DNA from: Acidobacteriota bacterium
Lineage (GTDB): Bacteria > Acidobacteriota > Terriglobia > Bryobacterales > Bryobacteraceae
Reading direction: 5' to 3'
Length of the DNA: 54,065 nucleotides
NCBI GenBank assembly: GCA_018268835.1
Contig: JAFDVU010000029.1
Location: 1 to 54,065, forward strand
The position numbers were made by a program, and so were the translations under genes. Of the stretch, positions 25,971-36,100 are shown piece by piece. The notes beneath the pieces were generated by a model. That model did not search any database, was not told the DNA's origin, and saw nothing but the letters and a program-made list of their open reading frames with translations. How positions within the stretch are numbered: the first letter of the stretch is position 1; every line of letters starts with the position of its first letter.

Positions 25971-26615
25971 TCAGAATACCTTTCGGAATGTGAGGTTGTA
26001 GCGCAGGGCGCCGGTCACGGGATGCTCTCCGTACTTGAGCGGCGCTACTCCATGGTAGACGAAGCGCGCGGGTCCGCCCCACACCACCACGTCGCCGCTT
26101 TCGACCGGGAAGCGGCGCACGGGCAGGTGGCGCTTGGTCCCGCCCCAGATGAAGGTTGCGGTCAACCCGATGGAGACGCTGACGATGGGCGCGACCGGGT
26201 CGCGCTCGTCGCGGTCCTGATGCAGGCCGAGTTTCGCGCCGGGAGCGTAACGGTTCACCAGGCAGGCGTCGGGGTCGTAGCCGGGGAATCCGGTCTCGGC
26301 GGCGGCGCGGCGGGCGAGGTCGAGGAAACACTCCGGCAGCGCCGGCCAGGGCCGCCCGGTGGCGGGATCCACCGGTTCGTAGCTGTACCCCCTGGAGTTG
26401 GAGGTCCAGCCCACGCGGCCGCAGTTGGTCATGGCCACCGACATCTTGTGGCCGCCCGGCGTGACCATGTGGCGGAAGGGCGCCGCGGCGGCGATGCGCT
26501 CGATTTCGGCGACGAGCGCGGGGATGTCCGCGGCGAAACCGCGCAGCACCAGCGCCCCCTCTTCGAGCGGTTCGCGCGAGGGCGGCGGGGATTCGTTGTC
26601 GAAGAGCGAAGTCAT
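25971..26615 (-). CDS. alkB: AlkB-type alkylated DNA repair dioxygenase
   Basis: 214 residues. It catalyses oxidative demethylation of 1-methyladenine and 3-methylcytosine in DNA using Fe(II) and 2-oxoglutarate. The HxD pair lies in LGLHQDRDE, the distal histidine in RFVYHGVAP and the 2-oxoglutarate arginines in ALRYNLTFRKV. The substrate-pocket strand TATFIWGGTKRH matches E. coli AlkB. The start ATG 26615 overlaps the stop of the upstream oxygenase gene by 4 bases (ATGA), so the pair is coupled. It is much shorter than the 414-codon open frame around it. Confidence 0.93.
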   Translation of the reverse strand: MTSLFDNESPPPSREPLEEGALVLRGFAADIPALVAEIERIAAAAPFRHMVTPGGHKMSVAMTNCGRVGWTSNSRGYSYEPVDPATGRPWPALPECFLDLARRAAAETGFPGYDPDACLVNRYAPGAKLGLHQDRDERDPVAPIVSVSIGLTATFIWGGTKRHLPVRRFPVESGDVVVWGGPARFVYHGVAPLKYGEHPVTGALRYNLTFRKVF

Positions 26616-27292
26616 AGCGCGTCGTGGAAGATGATTCCGAGCGTGTGGCGCGCGCCCGTTCGGATGCGGCTCACCCCGTGCCTCATGTTGACACGGTACA
26701 CCCCGCGCGCGCCCGCGACCGGGCGGTGGTGCACCGGGAAGATCACGGCATCGCCCTGCCGGAGCGGGACCACCTCGGCGCGCGACTGCATGCGCGGCCG
26801 CTGCTCCGTGAGGACGAATTCGCCGCCGGTGAAATCGGCGCCGGGGACGGAGAGCAGGAAGGCGGCCTGCAGCGGGAAAACGAGGTCGCCGTAGAGGTCC
26901 TGGTGCAGGCAGTTGTAGTCGCCCGGACCGTACTGGAGCAGCAGCGGCGTGGGCCTGGTCTGCCCCGCGGCGTGGCAGCGTTCGAGATATCCCGCGTGAG
27001 TGGCCGGGAATCGCGCCGCATTGCCGAGCGACGCGTTCCAGCGGTTGGCTATCGCCGCCAGCGGCGGATAAAGCCCGGTGCGCAGACGTTCCACGGGCTC
27101 CGGCAGCGGGTAGCGGAAGTACTGATACTCGCCGCGTCCGAAGCCATGCCGCGCCATCGTCACGCGGCCGCGGAAGACGTTCTCGCGCGGGTAGAGCGCG
27201 CGCAGCGCCGCGCATTCGACGGGCGAAAGCAGCGCGGGCAGAACGGCGCAGCCGTACGCATCCAGATCGCGTTCCGAGGCCGTCCAGTCCAT
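26612..27292 (-). CDS. 2OG-Fe(II) oxygenase, AlkB-operon partner
   Basis: 226 residues from ATG 27292, which has GAGGC just before it. The jelly-roll oxygenase signature is present: [10 protein letters not shown] gives the HxD metal pair and [13 protein letters not shown] the distal His/Arg region. It differs clearly from AlkB itself and is the first gene of the operon. Proteins of this type next to alkB occur in several bacteria, but their substrate is unresolved. Its 3' end overlaps the alkB start. Confidence 0.86.
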   Translation of the reverse strand: MDWTASERDLDAYGCAVLPALLSPVECAALRALYPRENVFRGRVTMARHGFGRGEYQYFRYPLPEPVERLRTGLYPPLAAIANRWNASLGNAARFPATHAGYLERCHAAGQTRPTPLLLQYGPGDYNCLHQDLYGDLVFPLQAAFLLSVPGADFTGGEFVLTEQRPRMQSRAEVVPLRQGDAVIFPVHHRPVAGARGVYRVNMRHGVSRIRTGARHTLGIIFHDAL

Positions 27293-27397
27293 GCCTCTAT
27301 GATCGCCCGCGGGGCGGGGAAGCGCACTCCGAAGGTTGCGGTCCAATTTGTGACAGACAAGACCCACCTTCACGTGGTAACCTCTCGCCAGAAGACC

Positions 27398-28696
27398 ATG
27401 CTGTCTACACTCGAGTACCAATCCGGCTTCGGCAACGAGTTTGCCACCGAAGCTGTGCGCGGCGCACTGCCCGTGGGGCAAAACTCGCCGCGGCAGGCGC
27501 CGCTCGGGCTTTACACGGAACAACTCAGCGGCAGCCCCTTCACCGCGCCGCGCGGGCAGAACCGCCGCACGTGGACGTACCGCATACGCCCCAGCGTGAC
27601 GCACCGGCCGTTCGCCGAAGCGCGGCAGACCCTGCTCCTCGGCGGACCGTTCAGCGGCGTGCCCACCTCGCCGAATCAACTGCGCTGGAGCCCGTTCGAG
27701 ATCCCCGCCGCCCCCACCGATTTCGTGGACGGGCTGATCACCATCGCGGGTAACGGCGACCCGGCCGCGCAGGGCGGCGTCGCCATCCACATCTACGCGG
27801 CGAACCGTTCGATGCAGGGACGCTACTTCTACATCGCCGATGGCGAAGTGCTGATCGTGCCGCAGCAGGGCGCGCTGCGCATCGCCACCGAACTGGGCGT
27901 GCTGGACGCGGCGCCGGGCGAAATCGCGGTGGTGCCGCGCGGCATCAAGTTCCGCGTGGATCTGGCGGAGGACACCGCCCGCGGGTACGTGTGCGAGAAC
28001 TACGGGCTGCCTTTCCGTCTGCCGGAACTGGGACCGATCGGCGCCAACGGCCTGGCCAATCCGCGCGATTTCCAGGCGCCGGTGGCGGCGTACGAAGACC
28101 TCGACGGCGACTACCGCATCCTGGCCAAATTCCTGGGGCGGCTGTGGGAGGCGGAGATCGATCACTCGCCGCTGGACGTGGTCGCCTGGCACGGCAACTA
28201 CACGCCGTACAAGTACGACCTGGCGCGTTTCAACTGCATCAACACCGTGAGCTTCGATCATCCCGACCCTTCGATCTATACGGTGCTGACCTCACCCACC
28301 GCCATCGCCGGCACGGCCAATTGCGACTTCGCGATCTTTCCGCCGCGCTGGATGGTGGCCGAGCACACGTTCCGCCCGCCGTGGTTCCACCGCAACCTGA
28401 TGAACGAGTTCATGGGGCTGATCCGCGGCGCGTACGATGCAAAGGCCGAGGGCTTCCTGCCGGGCGGCGCGAGCCTGCACAACTGCATGTCCGGCCACGG
28501 TCCGGACGCTGAGACGTTCGAGCGCGCCAGCATGGCGGAACTCAAGCCGCAGTACCTGGGCGACGGCCTCGCGTTCATGTTCGAAACGCGGCTGGTGCTG
28601 CGCCCCACGCGCTACGCCATGGAGACGCGCGTCCTGCAGCACGAGTACTTCGAGTGCTGGCAGGGGCTGAAGAAGAGGTTCCGCGGCAATGAGTGA
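27398..28696 (+). CDS. hmgA: Homogentisate 1,2-dioxygenase
   Basis: 432 residues, normal length. It opens the homogentisate ring to maleylacetoacetate in tyrosine and phenylalanine degradation, in the cytosol, using Fe(II). [13 protein letters not shown] is the family N-terminus; [11 protein letters not shown] and CMSGHGPD carry the iron-binding His, Glu and His. The start is ATG 27398 after AGAAG; a longer upstream frame overlaps the divergent oxygenase gene and is rejected. The operon continues with a gene of unknown function and fumarylacetoacetase, each overlapping the previous one. Confidence 0.96.
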   Translation: MLSTLEYQSGFGNEFATEAVRGALPVGQNSPRQAPLGLYTEQLSGSPFTAPRGQNRRTWTYRIRPSVTHRPFAEARQTLLLGGPFSGVPTSPNQLRWSPFEIPAAPTDFVDGLITIAGNGDPAAQGGVAIHIYAANRSMQGRYFYIADGEVLIVPQQGALRIATELGVLDAAPGEIAVVPRGIKFRVDLAEDTARGYVCENYGLPFRLPELGPIGANGLANPRDFQAPVAAYEDLDGDYRILAKFLGRLWEAEIDHSPLDVVAWHGNYTPYKYDLARFNCINTVSFDHPDPSIYTVLTSPTAIAGTANCDFAIFPPRWMVAEHTFRPPWFHRNLMNEFMGLIRGAYDAKAEGFLPGGASLHNCMSGHGPDAETFERASMAELKPQYLGDGLAFMFETRLVLRPTRYAMETRVLQHEYFECWQGLKKRFRGNE

Positions 28697-29357
28697 GGCG
28701 CTCGTCGAACTGCTCCGCGGGATCGTGGATTACGCCGGATTGTTCCCGCCGGCCTCGCTGGACCTGACGAGCGCGGTGCGCAACTACGATGCCTACCGGC
28801 GCGGACCGCGCGCGTGGGTGCTGGGCCGCTTCGTGGTGCCGGCGTCGCGCGCGGGCGAGGTGCCGGCTGACTTTCCCCTGAGCACGATTGCGCCGGACAA
28901 GTCGCGCGAACACGCCGGCGAAGTCGAGTATATCGAGATCCCGGTGACGGCCGATCCCGCAGGCATGAGCGCGCGCGCCAAGATCCGCACCGGCGGGCTC
29001 ACGGCCGACGCGTATCCTTCGGCGGAAGCGCTGGCGGGCTTCCTCCATCGCGCCGCCGCGGCGCGCGTGCCGTTCAAGGCCACGGCCGGGTTGCACCATC
29101 CGCTGCCCGCGCCGCCCATGCACGGCTTCGTGAACGTGTTTCTGGCGGCGGGGCTGGTGTGGCACGGCGCGGGCTCCTCGGACGCGCTGGCCACACTCCG
29201 TGAAACCGCGTTCCGCTTCGGCGCGGACGCAGAGTGGGGCGCGTATCGCCTGACGGCGGAACAGATCCGCGCCGCGCGCGCGGAGTTCGCGATCGGCTTC
29301 GGCTCCTGCTCGTTCGAAGAACCCATCGCGGACCTGGAGGCGTTGGGATGGCTGTGA
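28689..29357 (+). CDS. Conserved protein of unknown function in the homogentisate operon
   Basis: 222 residues, overlapping hmgA by 8 bases and fahA by 10, so strictly coupled to the pathway. There is no signal peptide and no membrane helix. Segments such as [39 protein letters not shown] and [19 protein letters not shown] alternate beta strands and helices like a barrel or alpha/beta enzyme, with conserved-looking His/Asp/Glu residues (KATAGLHHP). I recognise no named family. The window has no maleylacetoacetate isomerase, so replacing that step is one possible role (inference). Confidence 0.82.
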   Translation: MSEALVELLRGIVDYAGLFPPASLDLTSAVRNYDAYRRGPRAWVLGRFVVPASRAGEVPADFPLSTIAPDKSREHAGEVEYIEIPVTADPAGMSARAKIRTGGLTADAYPSAEALAGFLHRAAAARVPFKATAGLHHPLPAPPMHGFVNVFLAAGLVWHGAGSSDALATLRETAFRFGADAEWGAYRLTAEQIRAARAEFAIGFGSCSFEEPIADLEALGWL

Positions 29358-30562
29358 GCGGCTTCGGCATCGAGAACCTGCCCTACGGTGTGTTCCGCCG
29401 CGGGGGGCCGCCGTCGATCGGCGTGGCGATTGAGGAATCGATCTTCGATCTGCGCCGCGCGGCGGAGGGCGGCCTCCTTGCCGCATTGCCGCCGGAGACA
29501 CGCGAAGCCTGCGCGATGCCCCGGCTGAACGAACTCATGTCGCTCGGACGCCGCCGGTGGCGCGAATTGCGCGCGCAGTTGACGGAACTTCTCGCCGCGC
29601 GCGCGCCGGCCGAGCCTTTCCTGCTGCCGCGCGCCGATACCACGATGCTGCTGCCCGCGGACATCGGCGACTACACCGATTTCTACGCCAGCATTCATCA
29701 CGCGACCAACGTGGGCCGCCTGTTCCGTCCGGACCACCCGCTGCTGCCGAATTACCGGTGGATGCCGATCGCATATCACGGCCGGGCGTCGTCCATTGTG
29801 CCGAGCGGTACGGCGGTGCGCCGGCCGCGCGGGCAGGCCAAGGATGCCGATGCCGCGGCGCCGCGCTTCGGCCCTTCGCAAGCGCTCGACTACGAACTCG
29901 AAGTGGGCTTCCTGATCGGCGACGGCAACCCGCCGGGCGAACCGGTGCCGGTGGACGCGGCCGAGGATCGCATCTTCGGCGTCTGCCTGGTGAACGACTG
30001 GTCGGCGCGCGATATCCAGGCATGGGAGTATCAGCCGCTCGGCCCGTTCCTCGGCAAGAGTTTCGCGACTTCGATCTCTCCGTGGGTGGTGACGCTGGAT
30101 GCGCTGGAGCCATATCGCGTCGCGCCCGCGCCGCTCGACCCCGCGCCGCTGCCGTACCTGGCATCGCCCGCCGGCCGCGCCATCGATCTCACCCTGGAAG
30201 TGGAACTGACTTCGGCGCGGATGCGCGCGACCGGAATCGCACCCTTTCGGTTGAGCCGCGGCAACCTGCGCGACCTCTACTGGACACCGGCGCAGATGGT
30301 GGCGCACCACACGTCGAACGGCTGCAACCTGCGCCCTGGGGACCTGCTGGCGAGCGGGACTGTCTCGGGCGCGGCGGCCGATGCACGGGGGTGCCTGCTG
30401 GAGATCACGCGCCGAGGCGCCGAGCCGCTCACCCTGCCCACCGGAGAAACGCGCCGCTTTCTGGAAGACGGCGACGAAGTGATCCTGCGCGGCTGGTGTG
30501 AGCGGGAAGGACTGCCGCGTATCGCACTCGGCGAATGCGCCGGGCGAATCGCGCGGGCCTGA
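29348..30562 (+). CDS. fahA: Fumarylacetoacetase
   Basis: 404 residues. It hydrolyses fumarylacetoacetate to fumarate and acetoacetate, the last step of tyrosine degradation. The family hallmarks are DYTDFYASIHHATNVG (metal Asp, catalytic His), DYELEVGFLIG (two Glu ligands) and VNDWSARDIQAWEY (Asp ligand), followed by FLGKSFATSISPWVV. GGAGG at 29336-29340, 7 bases before ATG 29348, sets the start. Its last gene position in hmgA-unknown-fahA completes the pathway. Confidence 0.96.
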   Translation: MAVSGFGIENLPYGVFRRGGPPSIGVAIEESIFDLRRAAEGGLLAALPPETREACAMPRLNELMSLGRRRWRELRAQLTELLAARAPAEPFLLPRADTTMLLPADIGDYTDFYASIHHATNVGRLFRPDHPLLPNYRWMPIAYHGRASSIVPSGTAVRRPRGQAKDADAAAPRFGPSQALDYELEVGFLIGDGNPPGEPVPVDAAEDRIFGVCLVNDWSARDIQAWEYQPLGPFLGKSFATSISPWVVTLDALEPYRVAPAPLDPAPLPYLASPAGRAIDLTLEVELTSARMRATGIAPFRLSRGNLRDLYWTPAQMVAHHTSNGCNLRPGDLLASGTVSGAAADARGCLLEITRRGAEPLTLPTGETRRFLEDGDEVILRGWCEREGLPRIALGECAGRIARA

Positions 30563-30568
30563 GTCCGC

Positions 30569-31387
30569 TCACTGCGGGCGGCACACCCCGAGGTTCACGG
30601 CGAACGCCGCCACGACGGTCCATCGGCTGCCGTCGCGATGCTCGATCTGGAAACTGCGCGAGTTGGCGTCCGCGCGGGCCCGCCATTCGGGCGCCGGCGC
30701 CGCGGCGGGCCGTTTCAGCGTCAACGGCTTGACGTTGGTCTCTTTCACGCTCCAGGTGTCGCCGCCGTCGGTGGATTCGTAGCGCGCGTAGCGGTCGGTG
30801 GCGCTGCCCGCGCCCTGGTCGATGATCAGGGCGCCGCTCGATTTGTCCTCGAAGCGAAATTGCAGGATGGAACCGTAGGCGGTCTCGCTAAAGATGTTCG
30901 CCTTGCGCCACGTCCTGCCGCCGTCGGTGGTGTGCAGCAGGAAAGGATCCTGCGGCAGCGGTGAAACCGCGAGCCCGCTGACCCAGCCGTTTTCGGCATC
31001 GGCGAACTGAATCGTGTCGAACGCCGAAGAGCGCATCCGGTCGAACGACTCGTGCCAGGTGTGGCCGTTGTCGTCGCTACCCAGCAGAATGCTGTAGAGC
31101 GTTGCCGTTGAGGTGTGGATGTTTCCCGCGGCGTAAATACGAATACCGGTGGAAGCCACCGCGGAGAGTTCCAGGTATACCGCGCAGGGGTCGTTTTCCG
31201 AGCAACTCAAGCCGGCCGAGCGTATGTCCTCCTCGGTGCAGTGGAAGGGCACCAGCATGGGCTTGCCGCCGTACTCGAGCACAGCCGGCTGCGGGGACGT
31301 CTGCGGCGCGGGTGGGGCGCCGGCGGGCGGCTGCTCCTGCGCGTGCAGCGCGAGAGAAATCAGCAGCAATGCGGTGCGAATTCCCAT
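30569..31387 (-). CDS. Secreted BNR/YCF48-like repeat protein
   Basis: 272 residues with a short signal peptide (MGIRTALLLISLALHAQ) and a proline/alanine-rich linker. A half beta-propeller contains LGSDDNGHTWHESFDRM, LLHTTDGGRTWRKANIF and ARYESTDGGDTWSVK, the Asp-box/YCF48 repeats. CSENDPC and a C-terminal CRP suggest a disulfide. Asp-box propellers bind carbohydrates or assembly partners; only part of a propeller is present. It converges on fahA. Confidence 0.78.
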   Translation of the reverse strand: MGIRTALLLISLALHAQEQPPAGAPPAPQTSPQPAVLEYGGKPMLVPFHCTEEDIRSAGLSCSENDPCAVYLELSAVASTGIRIYAAGNIHTSTATLYSILLGSDDNGHTWHESFDRMRSSAFDTIQFADAENGWVSGLAVSPLPQDPFLLHTTDGGRTWRKANIFSETAYGSILQFRFEDKSSGALIIDQGAGSATDRYARYESTDGGDTWSVKETNVKPLTLKRPAAAPAPEWRARADANSRSFQIEHRDGSRWTVVAAFAVNLGVCRPQ

Positions 31388-31551
31388 AGCTCTAAGGGGC
31401 TATCAGAACTTGGCTCTACGTGGATCGCGAAATTTCCGGTACACCTGTAACTTCGTAACCCGGGGCTGCCGTCTTCTAATTAAATCCCCGTTACGACAGC
31501 GGGCGCACTCACCCCTATCACCCAAACCGCGCCCGCTATCCTCTCTCTTTC

Positions 31552-32511
31552 CTATTCATCGAACATTCCTTCGAACAGCACGGTGCTGAGGTAGCGTTCG
31601 GCGGCGTCGGGAAGGACCACGACGATGGTCTTGCCGGCGAACTCCGGGAGTTTACCGAGGCGAACTGCCGCCGCCACCGCCGCGCCGCACGAGATGCCGC
31701 ACAGGATGCCTTCTTCGCGCGGCAGGCGGCGCGCCATCTCGATGGCTTCGTCGTTGGTCACCTGCTCCACGCGATCGATCATCCGGACGTCCAGCGTATC
31801 CGGAATGAACCCGGCGCCGATGCCCTGGATCTTGTGGGGTCCCGGCGTGAGCGGCCGTCCCGCGAGATGTTGCGTGATCACCGGGCTGTGCGTGGGTTCG
31901 ACCGCCACCGAGAGAATCTGCTTGCCGCGGGTCTGCTTGATGTAGCGCGAGATGCCGGTGATCGTGCCGCCGGTGCCGACGCCGGACACTAGCACGTCGA
32001 TTGTGCCGTCGGTATCCTCCCAGATTTCCGGCCCGGTGGTTTGGAAGTGGATCTCCGGGTTGGCGGGGTTCTTGAATTGCTGAAGCAGGACGAAGCGCTT
32101 GGGATCGCCGGCCACCATCTCTTCGGCGCGCTCGATGCTGCCCGCCATGCCCCGGCTGCCCTCCGTGAGGATGAGGTCGGCGCCGAGGGCCTTGAGCACC
32201 TTGCGGCGCTCCGCGCTCATCGTCTCCGGCATGGTGAGGTGCACCGGGTAGCCGCGCGCGGCGGCGACGAACGCCAGCGCGATGCCGGTGTTGCCGCTGG
32301 TGGGCTCGATCAGTTCCTTGCCGGGTTTGAGGACGCCGCGCTTTTCGGCATCCCAGATCATGGCCGCGCCGATGCGGCACTTCACACTGTAGGCCGGATT
32401 GCGCCCTTCGATCTTGGCCAGGATGGTGGCGTGAGCGCCTTCGGTAACGCGGTTCAGCCGCACCAGCGGGGTGCGGCCGATGCTGAAGGAATTATCGTCG
32501 TAGACTCGCAA
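31552..32511 (-). CDS. cysK: Cysteine synthase A (O-acetylserine sulfhydrylase)
   Basis: 319 residues. It makes cysteine from O-acetylserine and sulfide with PLP. The Schiff-base lysine is in [26 protein letters not shown] sequence (about residue 44); [12 protein letters not shown] binds the substrate and [10 protein letters not shown] the PLP phosphate. The start is ATG-like at 32511, one base after the regulator's stop at 32513, so the two are an operon. Expression is probably controlled by the upstream CymR-like regulator in response to cysteine supply. Confidence 0.95.
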   Translation of the reverse strand: MRVYDDNSFSIGRTPLVRLNRVTEGAHATILAKIEGRNPAYSVKCRIGAAMIWDAEKRGVLKPGKELIEPTSGNTGIALAFVAAARGYPVHLTMPETMSAERRKVLKALGADLILTEGSRGMAGSIERAEEMVAGDPKRFVLLQQFKNPANPEIHFQTTGPEIWEDTDGTIDVLVSGVGTGGTITGISRYIKQTRGKQILSVAVEPTHSPVITQHLAGRPLTPGPHKIQGIGAGFIPDTLDVRMIDRVEQVTNDEAIEMARRLPREEGILCGISCGAAVAAAVRLGKLPEFAGKTIVVVLPDAAERYLSTVLFEGMFDE

Positions 32512-32512
32512 G

Positions 32513-32938
32513 CTAGATCTCCCAATTCATGACGTAGCGGGTTTGCTTTTCTTGCCAGCGATGGAGCAGGTCGGAGAACGTGGTTCTGTCGATTACCGCG
32601 CTCACCGCCTCGTCCACCTGTGCCCACATATCCGAGAAAGGCGTTTCGTGCTTTCGGCGGGTTCGCCCTCGCGCGTGCGCAGCCCCGTCGATATGGCGCA
32701 ACACGTCCCCCACCGTAATGGTCTCCGGCGAGCGCGCCAGCAGATAACCGCCCTCGGCGCCGCGGCGCGATTCGACGAATCCGGCCTGCTTGAGGCTGGC
32801 CAGGATCAACTCCAGGAACTTCTGGGGGATTTTCTGCCGGCGCGCGATGTCGGCGATGCGGACCGGTTCGCCCGGCCGCTGGCTGGACAGGTCGAAGATG
32901 GCCTGCAGCGCGTATTCACCTTTGACGGAAGTGTTCAA
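32513..32938 (-). CDS. Rrf2-family regulator, CymR-like
   Basis: 141 residues from a TTG start. The winged-helix region ([55 protein letters not shown]) is classic Rrf2. The three cysteines that bind the iron-sulfur cluster in IscR are absent. The operon position in front of cysK points to control of cysteine biosynthesis, as with CymR, which senses O-acetylserine through CysK. Binding to CysK here is inference. The leader is only about 14 bases behind the promoter at 32959. Confidence 0.88.
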   Translation of the reverse strand: MNTSVKGEYALQAIFDLSSQRPGEPVRIADIARRQKIPQKFLELILASLKQAGFVESRRGAEGGYLLARSPETITVGDVLRHIDGAAHARGRTRRKHETPFSDMWAQVDEAVSAVIDRTTFSDLLHRWQEKQTRYVMNWEI

Positions 32939-32958
32939 TCACCTGAATCCCAGTAGAG

Positions 32959-32988
32959 ATTGTAGCGTTTGAGGGGAAGCGGCCGCAA
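32959..32988 (-). promoter_or_regulatory. Promoter/operator of the rrf2-cysK operon
   Basis: On the minus strand TTGCGG (32988-32983), an 18-base spacer and TACAAT (32964-32959) precede the regulator. An imperfect inverted repeat, AATC...GATT (32946-32961), overlaps the -10 and start region and could bind the regulator. Confidence 0.45.
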
Positions 32989-33000
32989 TACAAATAAGAA

Positions 33001-33025
33001 AGGGCAGGCGACGCGCGCCTGCCCT
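33001..33025 (-). terminator. Rho-independent terminator after the TonB receptor gene
   Basis: A 10-base stem (AGGGCAGGCG / CGCCTGCCCT) with a 5-base loop is followed on the minus strand by TTCTTATTTG. It lies 26 bases past the receptor stop. Confidence 0.7.
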
Positions 33026-33050
33026 GGGGCTAAGAGGGAGAATGTACCAC

Positions 33051-36047
33051 CTAGAATGTGAAACGGGTCTGGAACTCGATGCGGCGGTTGTTGGCCACTG
33101 TGCCGCCGAAACCGCCCGGTCCGCCGCCGAAGCCCGTGTTGACGCCGGTGGCTTGGCCGAAGAGGGGAGAGTTGAGGCTGCCCACGTAGTTCGCGGGATT
33201 CACGTGGTTGAGGATATTGTTGACCATCATCGAAATGGTGACGTTGAAGCGATGCTCGGTCGTGTCGCCGCCGAACATGCCGCCGCGCCCGCCGCCGGGT
33301 CCGCCGCCCATGCGCATGCCGCCGCCTCCGCCGTGGGGACCGCCGTCGCCATGTGGGCCGCCGAAGCCGCCGCCGGGCATTGCGTTGTTGGCGCCGCCGC
33401 GGCGCGTGCCGAAGCCGAACGTGCGGCCGATGCGGAAATTGATCGAGATCAGCCCGTCGCCGGTGAGGTAATCGCGAGGCACCAGGTCTGTGGTTACGCC
33501 GGGCAGCGGGGTCATGCAGAAGTTGCCCACGAGCGTGTCCTTCACGTCCGCGCAGCCGGCGCCGGCGAAGAGGGGACGCGCGTTGCGCAGCGTGTTCCCG
33601 TAGATGTCCTGGCCCAGGGTGATGTCGTAAGGCGCACCGGTTTGCAGCGTAATGAACGGGTTCAGCCGGATGCCTCCCGGCGCCAGGATGCTGCCCACCA
33701 GTTGGAACCGGTGGGTACGCTGCAGGGCGGACCGGCCCCAATCCGCGGCGAAGTTGTAGGGATTAGTGGGTGTGCCCGGCAGATCGTTCGAATTGTTCCA
33801 CTGATAGTTGCCGAACAGCGAGATGTTCCGCGTGAACCGCGTATTGAAATTGGCCATCAGGATGTTCTGCCTGAGCAGGCCGCCGGACTCATACTGGAAC
33901 AGATCGCCCGCCGCGGCGCCATAGGGGTAGAGGCCGGTGCCGGGCTGGCCGAAGATGTAGCTGCCGGGCAGCGGAGTGTTGATCGGCACCGTCTGCATCT
34001 CATGCAGCGCGCGCGTGTAGGTGTAGGTCACGGCCACGGTGGTGTTGCGCGGCAACTGGCGCTCCACGCCGATCGCTCCCTGCATCTCGTACATCGGCCG
34101 CAGATTCGGATCCAGCCGGTAGATGCTGTTCTGCGCGGGGCTCAGATTGGCGATTGAAGGCGCGTTGGGGAAAGTGTTCGGATCGGTAACCGTGTAGGAG
34201 AGCTGGTTGACGCCGTTGAGCAGGTTGGCGCGCTCGATCAGGGTATCGCCGACGCGCTCATAGAAGATGCCGAAGCCGCCGCGGACCACGGTCTTCTGCC
34301 TGCCGCTTTTGGGATTGCCGGGAGCCCAGGCAAAGCCGAAGCGCGGCGCCAGATCCCCGTGGTCGCCCAGGTTGGTCTGCACTTCGTAGCGCAGTCCGTA
34401 ACTCAGGGTGAGGTTGGGGCGCACGCGCCAATCGTCCTGCGCGAAGGCGCCGACGTCGTACTGGTAGATGCTGGAATACGGGTTGCCCGCGCTGATGTTG
34501 AACTGCGACGCGCCGCCGCCCAACTGGCGGATGGCCGCGGCGGAGTAGCCGAGCTGCTGCAGTTGCAGCGTACGCGCGTATTGAGCGATCGCGGAAAGAG
34601 GCGCCGTCTCGGGATTGCCGTTGGCATCGGTCACGACGTTGAAGCTGGAGTCCAGCACCGGCGCCACGCCGCCATCGAAGTAGAAGGTGCCTCCGAATCC
34701 GTTGGGCGACATGTCGCCCTCGCTTTCGCGCCGCGCGCGCACGCCGAAGCGGAAGGTGTGAGTGCTGTGCTGGATCGAGGTGTAGTTCTGAAGTTCGTAA
34801 TGCTTGCGGGTGCTGTAGTTGTCGCCTTCATTGGCGCCGCCCGCGGTGAACGCGCCGGAAACCACCACCTGCGGCAGCAGGTTGCCGACCGAAGCGGTGT
34901 AGTTGCGCGAGAACTGGAAGCGGGTTTCGTTCACCGTGGTGGCGTTGAGCACCGCGGTCTCGGTGAGCATCAGGTTCTGGTTGTTGCCGGTGGAGTTGTA
35001 GCCGGTGTCCGCGTAGGGCGCGGGCAGTCGGTATCCGCCGATGCCCTGGTTGTCGCGATAGTTCCAGCCGTACTCGAAACGGGCCACCAGGGTGTTGTTC
35101 TTGTTGATGGCGTAGTCCAGCCGCGGCGCGAGGGTGGTGCGCACGTTGGGCGTGACCACCGCGGTTTGAATCGGCGTCCGGGCGAACGTGGCCGGATCCA
35201 GGTAGATCGCGTCCACCAGCGCGTTGTCGTTCACCTGGCGGCGGTTGAAATCCATGAAGAAGCTGGCCTTCTTGCCGAGCGGTCCGCCGAGGTTGCCTCC
35301 GAACATGCGCGAAGAGAAGTCCGGCTTGTTCGTCGAGTAGGGGTTGCGCGAGTTGAACAGTCCGTCGCTGTCGTTGAAGAACAGCGTGCCGCGCAGGTGG
35401 TCCGTGCCGGGGCGGGTGAGGATCTCGATGCGGCCGAAGCCGAGCTTGTCGTACTCCGCCGAGAACGGATTCTGGTTGATGCGGATCTCGCGGATGGATT
35501 CCTTGGGCGGGAGCTGTCCGCCGCTGAAGCCGTCGATGTAGATCGAGCCGCCGTTGGGACCGGCGCCCGGTCCCGCCAGCGCCTGTAGCGCGTCGGAAAG
35601 GTCATCGGGGTCGTCCGGCAGTGCGGATAGGTCCTCGCCCTTCAGCACCAGCGCGGTGGCGTTATTGTCGGGTTCCACGCTCACCGAGGTGGTGGCCGAT
35701 TCCTTGACTGTGATTTCCTGCTTGGCGGCGGAGACCGTCAACTGGATGGGCACCGTGATGGTGGCGGCGGTCACGTTGACCGCCTGGTCTACCGGAGCGA
35801 AGCCGGGGAAGGATGTTCGGATGTGATATTGCCCGGGCGCGACACCGGTGAAGGTGTAAGTGCCGTCGGCCTGGGTCTGCGCCGTCCTGGCCGCTCCGGT
35901 GCCGCTCAGCGTGATAGTGGCCGCGGGAACCACGGCGCCGGAGTCGTCGGTCAGCGTGCCGCGCACGGTTCCGGTGGATTGCGCGAAGCAAGCGCCCGCC
36001 AGCAGGGCGGCGAGCAGAAAAATAGCAATGGTGCGGAACTGGAACAT
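33051..36047 (-). CDS. Oar-like TonB-dependent receptor with N-terminal carboxypeptidase-regulatory domain
   Basis: 998 residues with a signal peptide (about 1-22). A carboxypeptidase-regulatory/CNA-B-like domain follows (GTVRGTLTDDSGAVVPAATITL, about 25-110), then a plug-like region (about 110-250) and an outer-membrane beta-barrel ending in FQTRFTF with terminal Phe. A Gly/His-rich stretch (about 880-925: repeated GGG, PHGDGGPHGG) interrupts the barrel end. Such proteins are abundant in Acidobacteriota and thought to import large substrates or act in adhesion. GAGGAG just before ATG 36047 supports the start. The DUF5666 gene is 53 bases upstream and probably cotranscribed. Confidence 0.9.
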   Translation of the reverse strand: MFQFRTIAIFLLAALLAGACFAQSTGTVRGTLTDDSGAVVPAATITLSGTGAARTAQTQADGTYTFTGVAPGQYHIRTSFPGFAPVDQAVNVTAATITVPIQLTVSAAKQEITVKESATTSVSVEPDNNATALVLKGEDLSALPDDPDDLSDALQALAGPGAGPNGGSIYIDGFSGGQLPPKESIREIRINQNPFSAEYDKLGFGRIEILTRPGTDHLRGTLFFNDSDGLFNSRNPYSTNKPDFSSRMFGGNLGGPLGKKASFFMDFNRRQVNDNALVDAIYLDPATFARTPIQTAVVTPNVRTTLAPRLDYAINKNNTLVARFEYGWNYRDNQGIGGYRLPAPYADTGYNSTGNNQNLMLTETAVLNATTVNETRFQFSRNYTASVGNLLPQVVVSGAFTAGGANEGDNYSTRKHYELQNYTSIQHSTHTFRFGVRARRESEGDMSPNGFGGTFYFDGGVAPVLDSSFNVVTDANGNPETAPLSAIAQYARTLQLQQLGYSAAAIRQLGGGASQFNISAGNPYSSIYQYDVGAFAQDDWRVRPNLTLSYGLRYEVQTNLGDHGDLAPRFGFAWAPGNPKSGRQKTVVRGGFGIFYERVGDTLIERANLLNGVNQLSYTVTDPNTFPNAPSIANLSPAQNSIYRLDPNLRPMYEMQGAIGVERQLPRNTTVAVTYTYTRALHEMQTVPINTPLPGSYIFGQPGTGLYPYGAAAGDLFQYESGGLLRQNILMANFNTRFTRNISLFGNYQWNNSNDLPGTPTNPYNFAADWGRSALQRTHRFQLVGSILAPGGIRLNPFITLQTGAPYDITLGQDIYGNTLRNARPLFAGAGCADVKDTLVGNFCMTPLPGVTTDLVPRDYLTGDGLISINFRIGRTFGFGTRRGGANNAMPGGGFGGPHGDGGPHGGGGGMRMGGGPGGGRGGMFGGDTTEHRFNVTISMMVNNILNHVNPANYVGSLNSPLFGQATGVNTGFGGGPGGFGGTVANNRRIEFQTRFTF

Positions 36048-36100
36048 AATTCTCCTCAGTTGGTCGTTGCTTCCGTTGAGCTTCCGGGGTCCTTCTGACG

